From an uncultured Eubacteriales bacterium (lineage in GTDB: Bacteria > Bacillota > Clostridia > Christensenellales > Borkfalkiaceae), in NCBI GenBank assembly GCA_958405585.1, contig CATYEP010000099.1, positions 1 through 6,917 on the forward strand: a stretch of DNA of 6,917 nucleotides, written 5' to 3'. The position numbers and the translations under genes are program-made. This document shows, piece after piece, positions 1 through 6,395 of the stretch (position 1 is the stretch's first letter; every line of letters starts with the position of its first letter). Below the pieces are notes generated by a model that saw nothing but the letters and a program-made list of their open reading frames with translations, had not been told where the DNA came from and searched no databases.

Positions 1-415
1 ATGACGGCAAGCCCTCTATTTCGAACGAAACGGAAAGCCAAATCAAAACGATTGCGGCAACAGCATAAATCACATCTCCTGCAATACGAAACCCTATGTA
101 CTTTTTTCTGTTATCTTCCCCATTTTCGTTATAAGGAGAATGTTTACATTCTTTCACCACAAATAAGACATTACATAAGAGTAAAACCAGTATTCCCGCA
201 GTGAACAGCATTGTTATGGCGATTACAACGGCAATTGCTACCCCGACCCCGAAAATACTGACAATGGCGCCCGGCCCTTCCGCCCCGGTAGAGGCGATCC
301 GTCCTGGTAAGATGAACATGGCAAACATGCACAACCAAACTGCCGAACAGAAAAAGCACCCTATCGCCGCCAATTTTAAACCGAATATGCTTCTGCAAAC
401 TTTTGATCTCTTCAT
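1..415 (-). CDS. Hypothetical small membrane protein, 3' end beyond the window
   Basis: An uninterrupted frame of 138 codons starts at the ATG at 415-413 and runs off the left edge with no stop, so the C-terminus is missing. The start is supported by an AAGGGGAG Shine-Dalgarno sequence at 419-426, three bases upstream. The product (starts MKRSKVCRS) has a short basic N-terminus, a hydrophobic segment at about residues 11-36, a long hydrophobic stretch at about 50-87 that could be one or two helices, a polar charged loop at about 88-106 (CKHSPYNENGEDNRKK), and another helix at about 109-131. This suggests an integral membrane protein with three or four helices. No family was recognised and no catalytic motif is visible. 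It lies 95 bp downstream of metA on the same strand, with no clear terminator between them, so it may end the same transcript. Function is unknown. The frame is convincing by hydropathy and RBS, not by homology. Confidence 0.65.
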   Translation of the reverse strand, partial: MKRSKVCRSIFGLKLAAIGCFFCSAVWLCMFAMFILPGRIASTGAEGPGAIVSIFGVGVAIAVVIAITMLFTAGILVLLLCNVLFVVKECKHSPYNENGEDNRKKYIGFRIAGDVIYAVAAIVLIWLSVSFEIEGLPS

Positions 416-510
416 TTTCTCCCCTTATCGCCGGGCTAAAATCAGGTAAATCCCTTCCGTTTCTCAATGCGCTCTTCCTATTACTGTATCAAAAATCAAT
501 ATACGTACCT

Positions 511-1416
511 TTAAAATTTGAACGGCGTCACCTGATATACATAGTAGTTCAGCCAATTCGTATAGAACAAATTCGCGGCGCTTGTCCACGTAACTTTTAC
601 ATCCTCGCATTTTTCGTCAGTGAAATAATTGAAAGGCTTATGAATGGGGAGCCCGCGCGAAACATCGCGATCGTATTCTTTTTTGAGCGTATAGCGATCA
701 TACTCCATGTGCCCGGTCAAAAAAATCTTTTTGTTATCACAACTCTTAGCAATCGAAAGCCCCGTGTATTCGGATTCACACAAAACAACGATGTCTTTTA
801 CTTTACGGACATCTTCCATACGCACGGTAGTATGACGCGAATGAGGTATGTAAAATGTATCGTCGATCCCTTTAAGGAGCGGGTCATGTTGTTCCAGAAT
901 TTTTTTATGCGGGAATATACCGAACAGCTTTTCCGGAAGCAAATACTTTTGGATCCCGTAATGGTAGTACAGCGCCGCCTGGGCACCCCAACAGATATAG
1001 ATAGTGCTCGTCACGTTTTTATCGGCAAAATCAAAGATTTTTTTCAGCTCGTCCCAGTAGGCAACCTCTTCGAAGGGCATCGTTTCCACGGGCGCGCCGG
1101 TGATAATCATTCCGTCAAAATGTTTATCCTTGATGTCGTCGAATTTCTTATAAAACCGTTCCAAATGCGCCGCGGCGGTGTTTTTGCTCTTGTAAGATTC
1201 CGTATAGACCAGCGTAATGTTTACCTGCAGCGGGGAATTGGACAAAAGGCGCATGAATTGCGTTTCTGTCTCCTCCTTGGTCGGCATGAGATTAAGAATC
1301 GCGATCTCCAACGGACGAATGTCCTGCGTGAAAGCGCGCTCGTCGCTCATGACGAAAATATTTTCCTGATGCAATGCCGCATACGCGGGAATATCTCTTG
1401 GAATAACAATAGGCAT
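511..1416 (-). CDS. metA: Homoserine O-acetyltransferase (MetA/HTS family, acetyl-CoA type)
   Basis: This 301-residue protein has the usual length of the MetA/homoserine transacylase family, which activates the homoserine hydroxyl for methionine synthesis in the cytoplasm. Visible hallmarks are the N-terminal MPIVIPRDIPA, the LNLMPTKEETE motif at about 41-52, the nucleophile Cys142 in YICWGAQA, and His235 and Glu237 in TGHMEYD; these occupy the same positions as the E. coli catalytic residues. Residue 111 is Glu (GAPVE). In this family Glu111 goes with acetyl-CoA use, whereas E. coli-type succinyltransferases have Gly, so the product should be O-acetylhomoserine (the name metAA is also used, EC 2.3.1.31). 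That matches the upstream metY, whose enzyme consumes O-acetylhomoserine. The start is set by AAAGGAG at 1423-1429, six bases before the ATG. It is the last gene of the metY-orf-metA group, 15 bp after the preceding stop codon. Substrate choice is inferred from one residue plus context; family membership is secure. Confidence 0.96.
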   Translation of the reverse strand: MPIVIPRDIPAYAALHQENIFVMSDERAFTQDIRPLEIAILNLMPTKEETETQFMRLLSNSPLQVNITLVYTESYKSKNTAAAHLERFYKKFDDIKDKHFDGMIITGAPVETMPFEEVAYWDELKKIFDFADKNVTSTIYICWGAQAALYYHYGIQKYLLPEKLFGIFPHKKILEQHDPLLKGIDDTFYIPHSRHTTVRMEDVRKVKDIVVLCESEYTGLSIAKSCDNKKIFLTGHMEYDRYTLKKEYDRDVSRGLPIHKPFNYFTDEKCEDVKVTWTSAANLFYTNWLNYYVYQVTPFKF

Positions 1417-1422
1417 ATCTTT

Positions 1423-1429
1423 CTCCTTT
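1423..1429 (-). promoter_or_regulatory. Ribosome binding site of metA
   Basis: AAAGGAG sits six bases upstream of the metA ATG and just after the stop codon of the membrane-protein gene (TGA at 1432-1434). It fixes the metA start. The closeness to the upstream stop would allow re-initiation or coupling. Confidence 0.85.
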
Positions 1430-1431
1430 CT

Positions 1432-1941
1432 TCAACTTTTTGGCGGCAAACCATTCACCTCAGCGTCATCTGACTCCAATCTTTTCTTTTCCAAGCGCAA
1501 TGCCAAACGGCACGAAGTCAAAAACGCCGCCGCCAATACACCGATAGCACAGACAAACACCCAAAACACACTATATTTTACATAAAATGCCGTCACAATT
1601 ATAAAAAAATACAAACACAAGCCGACAGAGAAAAAAGTTCTGCAAAAGGAACCGAGTCCTTTAAAAAAATCGGCGCGCGCCCGATCCGATGTCCTCTTAT
1701 CCCTTAGAAAATTGATCAAACGCACAATAGCTTTGCCCGCAAAAACTACCGAAGCAAAAGCCAAAAACAATAAAAAAAAGAAAATAAACAGCGCGGCAAC
1801 GTCCATTCCGAACATTTCTGACCGATCAGTGCGGAGCGCGATGCCTTTGATCCCGAAAAAGAAACAGGCAATGCACGCTCCTGATAATAATCCCGCACTG
1901 ACAGCAGCCGCCTTGACGGCGTGTTGTTCATGTTTTTCCAT
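1432..1941 (-). CDS. Hypothetical four-helix membrane protein between metY and metA
   Basis: This 169-residue protein starts MEKHEQHAVK and is not recognised as any family. Hydrophobic segments lie at about residues 11-36, 46-69, 100-121 and 123-145. The loop at about 70-94 (KAIVRLINFLRDKRTSDRARADFFK) and the tail after 146 are rich in Arg and Lys, which predicts four helices with both termini inside. The same frame stays open upstream to 2106, but that part lies over the end of metY, so the ATG at 1941 is chosen; it is 10 nt after the metY stop. No good Shine-Dalgarno precedes it (the upstream bases are A/T-rich), so translation may be coupled to metY termination. Its stop lies 15 bp before metA. 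The position suggests co-expression with methionine synthesis, but no transport motif is visible. A substrate carrier, a regulator or an unrelated passenger are all possible. Confidence 0.75.
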   Translation of the reverse strand: MEKHEQHAVKAAAVSAGLLSGACIACFFFGIKGIALRTDRSEMFGMDVAALFIFFFLLFLAFASVVFAGKAIVRLINFLRDKRTSDRARADFFKGLGSFCRTFFSVGLCLYFFIIVTAFYVKYSVFWVFVCAIGVLAAAFLTSCRLALRLEKKRLESDDAEVNGLPPKS

Positions 1942-1951
1942 TTTTATATTG

Positions 1952-3229
1952 TCAGATTTTTGCCAAAGCCTGTTCGATATCTGCAATGATATCTTCCGGA
2001 TTTTCGATACCGACCGACAAACGTACCAGATTTTCGGGAACCCCAGCCTGTTCCAGTTCTTCTTTCGAAAGCTGACGATGGGTCGTGGAAGCAGGGTGCA
2101 GCACACAGCTGCGCACGTCTGCGACGTGTGTTTCCTGCGTGATCAGTTTCAATGCCTCCATAAATACGGCCGCTTTCTTAACGTCGCCCTTGATACCGAA
2201 ACTCAGCATGCCGCCCTGCCCGTCCGGCAGATATTTTTCGGCAAGTTTATGGTATTTGTTGTCGGGCAAAGACGCATGCCATACCCAATCGATTTTCGGA
2301 TGTTTTGCAAGATATGCCGCCACTTTCTTCGCATTCGAAGCGTGACGTTCCATGCGCAATGCGAGAGTATCGCACCCGAGCCAACTCAAAAACGCATTCT
2401 GCGGACTCATGATCGCACCCATATCGCGGATCATCTGAACGCGGCATTTCGTCGCAAACTGCGCAGCCGGCAAATCGGCATAAACGAGCCCATGATAGCT
2501 TTCATCCGGAATATTAAAAGACGCATAACGGGCATTGCCTTTGAAATTGAAATTTCCTCCGTCGACGATGACCCCGCCGAGCGCCGCCGCATGGCCGTCC
2601 AGATACTTCGACGAAGAATGGATGATTATGTTCGCACCCCATTCGAACGGACGGCAGAAAATCGGCGTTGCAAGCGTATTGTCTACCGCAAACAAAACGG
2701 AATATTTTTTTGCGATCGCCGCGATTTTATCGAAATCCAAAATCTTGATAGACGGATTCGCCACTGTTTCCGTAAAGATAAGTTTGGTCTTATCGTCGAT
2801 CAGTTTTTCGATCTCTTCCGCCGGAGCGTCGGGGTCAAAGAAACGGGTCTGAATGCCGAGCTTGGGAAGCGTTACCGCAAACAGATTGAACGTACCGCCG
2901 TAAATCGCAGAGGACGAAACGATATTATCCCCCGCTCCGCAGATGGTAAACGCCATCATCGTAGCAGCCGACATTCCCGAAGCGCAACCGATCGCTGCCA
3001 CACCGCCTTCCAATTCGGAAACTTTACCCTCAAACGCCGCTACTGTCGGGTTGGCAAGTCTGGTATAAAAATAACCGTCCGCTTTCAGGTCAAACAGATC
3101 CGCCATACCCTGCGTGCTGTCATAAAAATAAGTGGTGCTCTGGGAAATGGGCGGGATCCTCGATTCACCCGATTTCGGACGGTAGCCGCCCTGTACGCAA
3201 ATTGTATCTCTTTTATAAGCCATAGTCAT
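1952..3229 (-). CDS. metY: O-acetylhomoserine sulfhydrylase (O-acetylhomoserine aminocarboxypropyltransferase)
   Basis: This 425-residue protein belongs to the Cys/Met-metabolism PLP enzymes (fold type I) and has the length typical of MetY rather than of the shorter MetB/MetC enzymes. It converts O-acetylhomoserine and sulfide into homocysteine and acetate in the cytoplasm. Visible features are the early R-IPPISQSTTYFYDS, the YTRLANPTVAAFE motif at 55-67 (Tyr and Arg that reach the PLP phosphate of a partner subunit in this family), the CASGMSAA turn at 82-89, Tyr110 in the position that stacks on PLP, Asp183 in AVDNTLATP, and the Schiff-base Lys208 in HSSSKYLDGH. LVRLSVGIEN near 401-410 carries the Arg that binds the substrate carboxylate. 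The SD AAAGGAG at 3234-3240 lies 4 nt from the ATG at 3229 and 10 nt from a second ATG at 3223 (MAYKRDT), so either may be used. The gene begins 30 bp after the smpB stop. A cysteine-synthesis role is less likely because an acetyl-type metA lies in the same group. Confidence 0.95.
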   Translation of the reverse strand: MTMAYKRDTICVQGGYRPKSGESRIPPISQSTTYFYDSTQGMADLFDLKADGYFYTRLANPTVAAFEGKVSELEGGVAAIGCASGMSAATMMAFTICGAGDNIVSSSAIYGGTFNLFAVTLPKLGIQTRFFDPDAPAEEIEKLIDDKTKLIFTETVANPSIKILDFDKIAAIAKKYSVLFAVDNTLATPIFCRPFEWGANIIIHSSSKYLDGHAAALGGVIVDGGNFNFKGNARYASFNIPDESYHGLVYADLPAAQFATKCRVQMIRDMGAIMSPQNAFLSWLGCDTLALRMERHASNAKKVAAYLAKHPKIDWVWHASLPDNKYHKLAEKYLPDGQGGMLSFGIKGDVKKAAVFMEALKLITQETHVADVRSCVLHPASTTHRQLSKEELEQAGVPENLVRLSVGIENPEDIIADIEQALAKI

Positions 3230-3233
3230 GTTT

Positions 3234-3240
3234 CTCCTTT
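3234..3240 (-). promoter_or_regulatory. Ribosome binding site of metY
   Basis: AAAGGAG is the only strong initiation signal in the 30-bp gap between smpB and metY. It stands 4 nt before the first ATG (3229) and 10 nt before the in-frame second ATG (3223), so it does not settle the start by itself. The gap holds no room for a riboswitch. Confidence 0.8.
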
Positions 3241-3259
3241 TTCATTCTTTCGGTCACGC

Positions 3260-3709
3260 TCAGGAAAACTCTTTGATCCGTCTCTCCGTATCGCGTTTGA
3301 GATCTTTTTCTTTTAAAGACTGCTTTTTATCGTATGTGTGTTTGCCGCGGCAAAGCGCAACTTCTGCCTTGACCAGCGAATCCTTGAAATAAATTTTCAG
3401 CGGCACAAGCGTATATCCTTTCTCGTTGACTTTACCGACGATCTTGGCTATCTCGGATTTATGCAGAAGCAGTCTGCGATCGCGCCGCGAATCGCGGGTA
3501 TTGAACGCGCCGCTCTTATCATATACCGCAATGTGCATGTTTTTCAGGGTCACTTCCCCTTTCCGCACAAAACAAAAGCTGTCGTTCAGATTGCAGTTGT
3601 TTTTCCGGATGGATTTCACTTCACTCCCTTCCAAAACGATCCCCGCCTCAAATTTATCCTCGATAAAATATTCAAATCCGGCGGATTTATTGACCGCTAA
3701 AATTTTCAT
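3260..3709 (-). CDS. smpB: SsrA-binding protein SmpB
   Basis: This 149-residue protein has the standard length of SmpB, which binds tmRNA (ssrA) and delivers it to the A site of stalled ribosomes for trans-translation. Family motifs run in order: NKSAGFEYFIEDKFEAGIVLEG at 7-28, SEVKSIR at 29-35, LNDSF at 41-45, HIAVYDKSGAFNTRD at 59-73, RRLLLHKSEIAKI at 78-90, YTLVPLKIYF at 99-108 and VALCRGKHTYDKK at 117-129. A basic tail (KEKDLKRDTERRIKEF) follows; in SmpB this tail enters the empty mRNA channel. The usual GKK before the tail reads GKH here, a mild change. The ATG overlaps the stop of the acetyltransferase gene as ATGA (3706-3709), and an AGAGGAGAGG tract at 3711-3720 supplies the RBS inside that gene. 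The ssrA gene that often lies nearby is not in this window. Gene identity is secure. Confidence 0.97.
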   Translation of the reverse strand: MKILAVNKSAGFEYFIEDKFEAGIVLEGSEVKSIRKNNCNLNDSFCFVRKGEVTLKNMHIAVYDKSGAFNTRDSRRDRRLLLHKSEIAKIVGKVNEKGYTLVPLKIYFKDSLVKAEVALCRGKHTYDKKQSLKEKDLKRDTERRIKEFS

Positions 3710-4221
3710 ACCTCTCCTCTTTCCGACGCAAGCAAACCGTAGACCGCCGCATCGTAAAACTTTCCGTTTTTAAAAACGCTCTGCCGCAAAACGCCTTCCT
3801 TTTGAAACCCGCACTTTTCCAAAACACGGCAGGACGCAAAATTCGGAATAAAAACTTCCGCCTGAATACGGTTGACATCTGACAAAGAAAACATTTCTTC
3901 GCAGAACAAACCTACCGCCGCCGTCATAATGCCTTTATTCCAAAAATCCGGCGCAAGCCAATAGCCCAGATCAGCACAAAACCGCATCGCTCCGCGCTTA
4001 CATGCCGCACTGATGCCTCCGATCACTTTTTCATCTGAAACGATCGCCCGATGATACGCTTTGCCATCCGAGAGAACATTCCCGATAAACCGTTCGGCAT
4101 CCTGTAAGGTATAAGGATTCGGAAACCCTTCGTTCAACCAGCGGACGATCCTCACGTCGTTCGCACTTTCGGCAAGCGAATTTGCAAAAGACATCTCCCA
4201 TTTTTTCAATTCAAACTGCAT
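3706..4221 (-). CDS. GNAT-family N-acetyltransferase, RimJ/RimL-like
   Basis: This 171-residue protein resembles the RimJ/RimL branch of the GNAT fold, which moves acetyl from acetyl-CoA to an amine: ribosomal protein N-termini, other proteins, or small molecules and antibiotics. Visible features are strand beta-4 and the acetyl-CoA loop in DLGYWLAPDFWNKGIMTAAV at 84-103, a NRIQAEVFIPNFAS segment at 117-130 with the Asn commonly seen there, and the closing SCRVLEKCGFQKEGVLR helix-strand at 130-146. The same frame is open further upstream to 4392, but that part would overlap rnr and contains the promoter. The ATG at 4221 is therefore chosen, and it has a GAGGTG Shine-Dalgarno four bases upstream. 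Its last codons carry the smpB RBS and its stop overlaps the smpB start by 4 nt, implying coupling. The substrate cannot be told from sequence; a ribosomal target would fit the neighbours but is only inference. Confidence 0.9.
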   Translation of the reverse strand: MQFELKKWEMSFANSLAESANDVRIVRWLNEGFPNPYTLQDAERFIGNVLSDGKAYHRAIVSDEKVIGGISAACKRGAMRFCADLGYWLAPDFWNKGIMTAAVGLFCEEMFSLSDVNRIQAEVFIPNFASCRVLEKCGFQKEGVLRQSVFKNGKFYDAAVYGLLASERGEV

Positions 4222-4225
4222 AAAG

Positions 4226-4231
4226 CACCTC
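4226..4231 (-). promoter_or_regulatory. Ribosome binding site deciding the acetyltransferase start
   Basis: GAGGTG, a perfect match to part of the anti-Shine-Dalgarno complement, lies four bases before the ATG at 4221. It excludes the longer upstream reading of the same frame, which would start inside rnr and pass through the promoter. Confidence 0.75.
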
Positions 4232-4254
4232 TGCCCATACCGTCCGCCTACTCT

Positions 4255-4283
4255 ATTATAGCACAGATGGGCGGAAAATAACA
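4255..4283 (-). promoter_or_regulatory. Extended -10 promoter upstream of the acetyltransferase gene and smpB
   Basis: On the minus strand TATAAT (4260-4255) is a perfect -10 box preceded by TGC (4263-4261), making an extended -10 element. At 17-nt spacing the -35 position (4283-4278) reads TGTTAT, a poor match that an extended -10 can tolerate. The predicted start near 4248 leaves a leader of about 27 nt containing the GAGGTG RBS. It would drive the acetyltransferase gene and smpB, and by read-through the methionine genes, independently of rnr. Confidence 0.65.
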
Positions 4284-4292
4284 GAATTTCCG
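4272..4292 (-). repeat. Imperfect 21-bp palindrome over the -35 position, possible operator
   Basis: CGGAAA at 4272-4277 and TTTCCG at 4287-4292 are exact inverted repeats around a 9-bp A/T-rich centre. The palindrome covers the weak -35 position of the promoter at 4255-4283. The size and placement fit a repressor or activator site, but a chance palindrome of this size is possible and no regulator gene is in view. It lacks a following T-tract, so it is not an intrinsic terminator. Confidence 0.3.
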
Positions 4293-4328
4293 TGAATTTT
4301 TTGACCGCTGCAGCTAAAATCGCTCTTT

Positions 4329-6395
4329 TTATGCAAGAGTAAATTCCACACGGCGCGTTCCGATATTGCATGCAGCCACTTTGACCGCACATTTATCCCC
4401 GATTTTATAAGAATTGCGCGATCCCTTCAATAAATAACGCTCTTCCACAAACGTATAATCGTCCTGCGGGAGATTCTCGATGCGAACCAACCCTTCCACC
4501 GTATTGGGAAGCTCCACAAAAATACCGAACGCCGTCACTCCCGAAACCACGCCTTCAAAATCCTCTCCCAAATGTGAACGCATATACCATGTTTTGTAAA
4601 GTTCGTCGACCGCCCGTTCTGCTTCGTCCGCACGGCGTTCACTCGCCGAACAGCTGTGCGAAGCAATATTCACAAAATTTTTATATCCTTGTTCCGCTTC
4701 GCCAGCCTGCCCGTCCAGGATGAGTTTTACGATCCTGTGTACCAACAGATCGGGATAGCGACGAATGGGCGACGTAAAATGACAGTAACAGCGCGACGCC
4801 AATCCGAAATGCCCGCAGTTTTCCGCACTGTATCTCGCTTTGGACATGGATCGCAGCATCACGCGGTTGACCACGCGGAACAATTCCGAATCTTTCAGCG
4901 ATTCCAAAATCTTTCCGTATTCTCCCGGCCGTACATTGTCGGGATGAAATTTCGCACGGATCCCCAACTCCTGCAGATATGTCTTGAAACCTTGTGCCTT
5001 TTCTTCGCCCGGCTTTTCGTGAACCCTGTATATAAACGGAAGCTCGTATGCCGTCACAAATTCGGCGACCGTTTCATTCGCAAGGATCATGAATTCTTCT
5101 ATGATCCGATGCGCCATCGTACGCTTATATTCACTCACATCGATCTTCCCGTCCTTGCAGGTGATCTGCGCTTCCTTGACGTCCAGATCGATGCTCCCGC
5201 GCGCATTGCGCTTGTTTATCAGAATCTCAGCCAACACACGCATATCTTCACACATCGGAACAAGATGCGCATATTCGCTGCACATTCGCTCATCCCCGTC
5301 CAGAATTGCCGCAATTTTCGTATACGTCATACGGTTTCTTGAGCAAATCAATCCGTTGACGATCCGACTGTCCTTCACGTTTCCCTTACCGTCCACGCGC
5401 ATGACGCAGGAAAGAGTACAGCGATCCTCCCCTTCGTTCAAAGAACAGATCCCGTTGGAAAGCTCCTCGGGGAGCATGGGAAGGACACGATCGGGAAAAT
5501 ATACGCTCGTCCCGCGCGCGAAAGCCTCTTTATCCAATGCACCGCCGCGCCGCACATAATGGGTAACGTCCGCAATGTGTACGGACAGGAGAAAGTCTTC
5601 CCCGTCCCGTTCCACATGAACGGCATCGTCAAAATCGCGCGAGTCTTCCCCGTCGATGGTGATGACGAGATCGCCGCGGAAATCGGTACGGCCTTCTGCC
5701 GTTACTGGTTCGGCGCTCACTTTGCGCGCTTCGGATAACGCCTTCTGCGGAAACTCCTCCGCAAGATTCTGCGTACGGATGATCGCTTCTTCTTCCGTAT
5801 CTAAATCCCCGCCCTGTCCTAAAACTTCCAGGATCTCTCCTTCGGGATCCTTACCTTCCGGATAGGCGACGATCTTCACGAGCACCTTTTCGCCCGAATA
5901 CGCTCTGAGCCCGCCGACGATCCTCACAGGATCGCAAAATTTCCGCTCGTCCGCTTCCACCATTCCGCACCGACGGTCTCTGTAATATGTTCCCGTCAGC
6001 TGAACCATGCCGCGCTTTAAAATACTGTAAACCGCCGCTTCATCGCCGCGCTCCCCGCCGACAATGCGCGCAAATACCGTATCGCCGTGCATTGCTCCGC
6101 GCAAAGATTTATGCGGTATAAACAAATCGCTTTGCCCGTCGCGCAGCAAAAACGCAAAACCGCGTTCGTTGCCCTGGATCGTTCCGCGGACAAGCCCCAG
6201 CTTTTCGGGCAAAACATACCTGCCGCGGTCGTCCCGCACAATACTTCCCTCCGCCTCCAGGTCTTTCAATATCCGCAAAATACTTTCGCGCTCACCCTTT
6301 CCGCCCGCGCCGAGCAACCTGCAGATCTCCGAAGGCTTTTTATAACAAAATTCGCCCGTATTAAATTTTTCCGTTAAAATTTCTATCGCTGTCAT
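4329..6395 (-). CDS. rnr: Ribonuclease R (RNase II/RNB family 3'-5' exoribonuclease)
   Basis: The product is 688 residues from the ATG at 6395. It degrades structured RNA from the 3' end in the cytoplasm and, with SmpB-tmRNA, clears non-stop mRNA. Domains in order: an N-terminal winged helix at about 1-65 (SEICRLLG, RGRYVLPEK), cold-shock-type domains at about 66-190 (GFAFLLRDGQSDLFIPHKS and AMHGDTV in the first), the RNB catalytic domain at about 240-565, and an S1 domain at about 612-686 (FEGVVSGVTAFGIFVELPNTVEGLV). The metal-binding aspartates are in TIDGEDSRDFDDA, Asp248, 254, 256 and 257 in this numbering; HFTSPIRRYPDLLVHR at 539-554 is the RNB signature. The protein stops right after the S1 domain with no Lys-rich tail. 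A GTG at 6425 would add ten residues, but only the ATG has a usable GGAG (6406-6409, spaced 10 nt) and begins the expected fold. It follows secG and precedes the acetyltransferase gene and smpB. Confidence 0.97.
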   Translation of the reverse strand: MTAIEILTEKFNTGEFCYKKPSEICRLLGAGGKGERESILRILKDLEAEGSIVRDDRGRYVLPEKLGLVRGTIQGNERGFAFLLRDGQSDLFIPHKSLRGAMHGDTVFARIVGGERGDEAAVYSILKRGMVQLTGTYYRDRRCGMVEADERKFCDPVRIVGGLRAYSGEKVLVKIVAYPEGKDPEGEILEVLGQGGDLDTEEEAIIRTQNLAEEFPQKALSEARKVSAEPVTAEGRTDFRGDLVITIDGEDSRDFDDAVHVERDGEDFLLSVHIADVTHYVRRGGALDKEAFARGTSVYFPDRVLPMLPEELSNGICSLNEGEDRCTLSCVMRVDGKGNVKDSRIVNGLICSRNRMTYTKIAAILDGDERMCSEYAHLVPMCEDMRVLAEILINKRNARGSIDLDVKEAQITCKDGKIDVSEYKRTMAHRIIEEFMILANETVAEFVTAYELPFIYRVHEKPGEEKAQGFKTYLQELGIRAKFHPDNVRPGEYGKILESLKDSELFRVVNRVMLRSMSKARYSAENCGHFGLASRCYCHFTSPIRRYPDLLVHRIVKLILDGQAGEAEQGYKNFVNIASHSCSASERRADEAERAVDELYKTWYMRSHLGEDFEGVVSGVTAFGIFVELPNTVEGLVRIENLPQDDYTFVEERYLLKGSRNSYKIGDKCAVKVAACNIGTRRVEFTLA

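Noticed and set aside
171..467. 98-codon minus-strand frame overlapping the left-edge gene
   Set aside because: It is another frame of the same strand with a His/Arg/Cys-rich composition. The frame starting at 415 has a proper RBS and clear membrane segments.
416..510. Promoter or terminator between metA and the left-edge gene
   Set aside because: TTGATA and TATATT look promising singly, but neither has a partner at correct spacing, and no hairpin with a U-run is present.
403..1473. Long open frame on the plus strand (356 codons) antisense to metA
   Set aside because: It mirrors the metA coding frame and shows no recognisable motif, while metA carries all catalytic residues.
1942..2106. N-terminal extension of the small membrane protein into metY
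   Set aside because: It overlaps the end of metY in another frame and is Arg/Lys/Trp-rich and unlike a membrane-protein N-terminus. The ATG at 1941 follows the metY stop directly.
1712..3316. Long open frame on the plus strand (534 codons) antisense to metY
   Set aside because: It lies opposite metY and parts of two other genes, is rich in Arg, His, Phe and Ile without domain structure, and has no convincing RBS. metY on the other strand has complete family motifs.
4300..4335. Possible terminator after rnr (CTCTT and AAGAG arms around the stop)
   Set aside because: The stem is only 5 bp with a 7-nt loop and no proper U-run follows, so it is too weak to call.
4222..4392. N-terminal extension of the acetyltransferase frame into rnr
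   Set aside because: The extension crosses the promoter and overlaps rnr. The GNAT fold and a GAGGTG RBS both point to the ATG at 4221.
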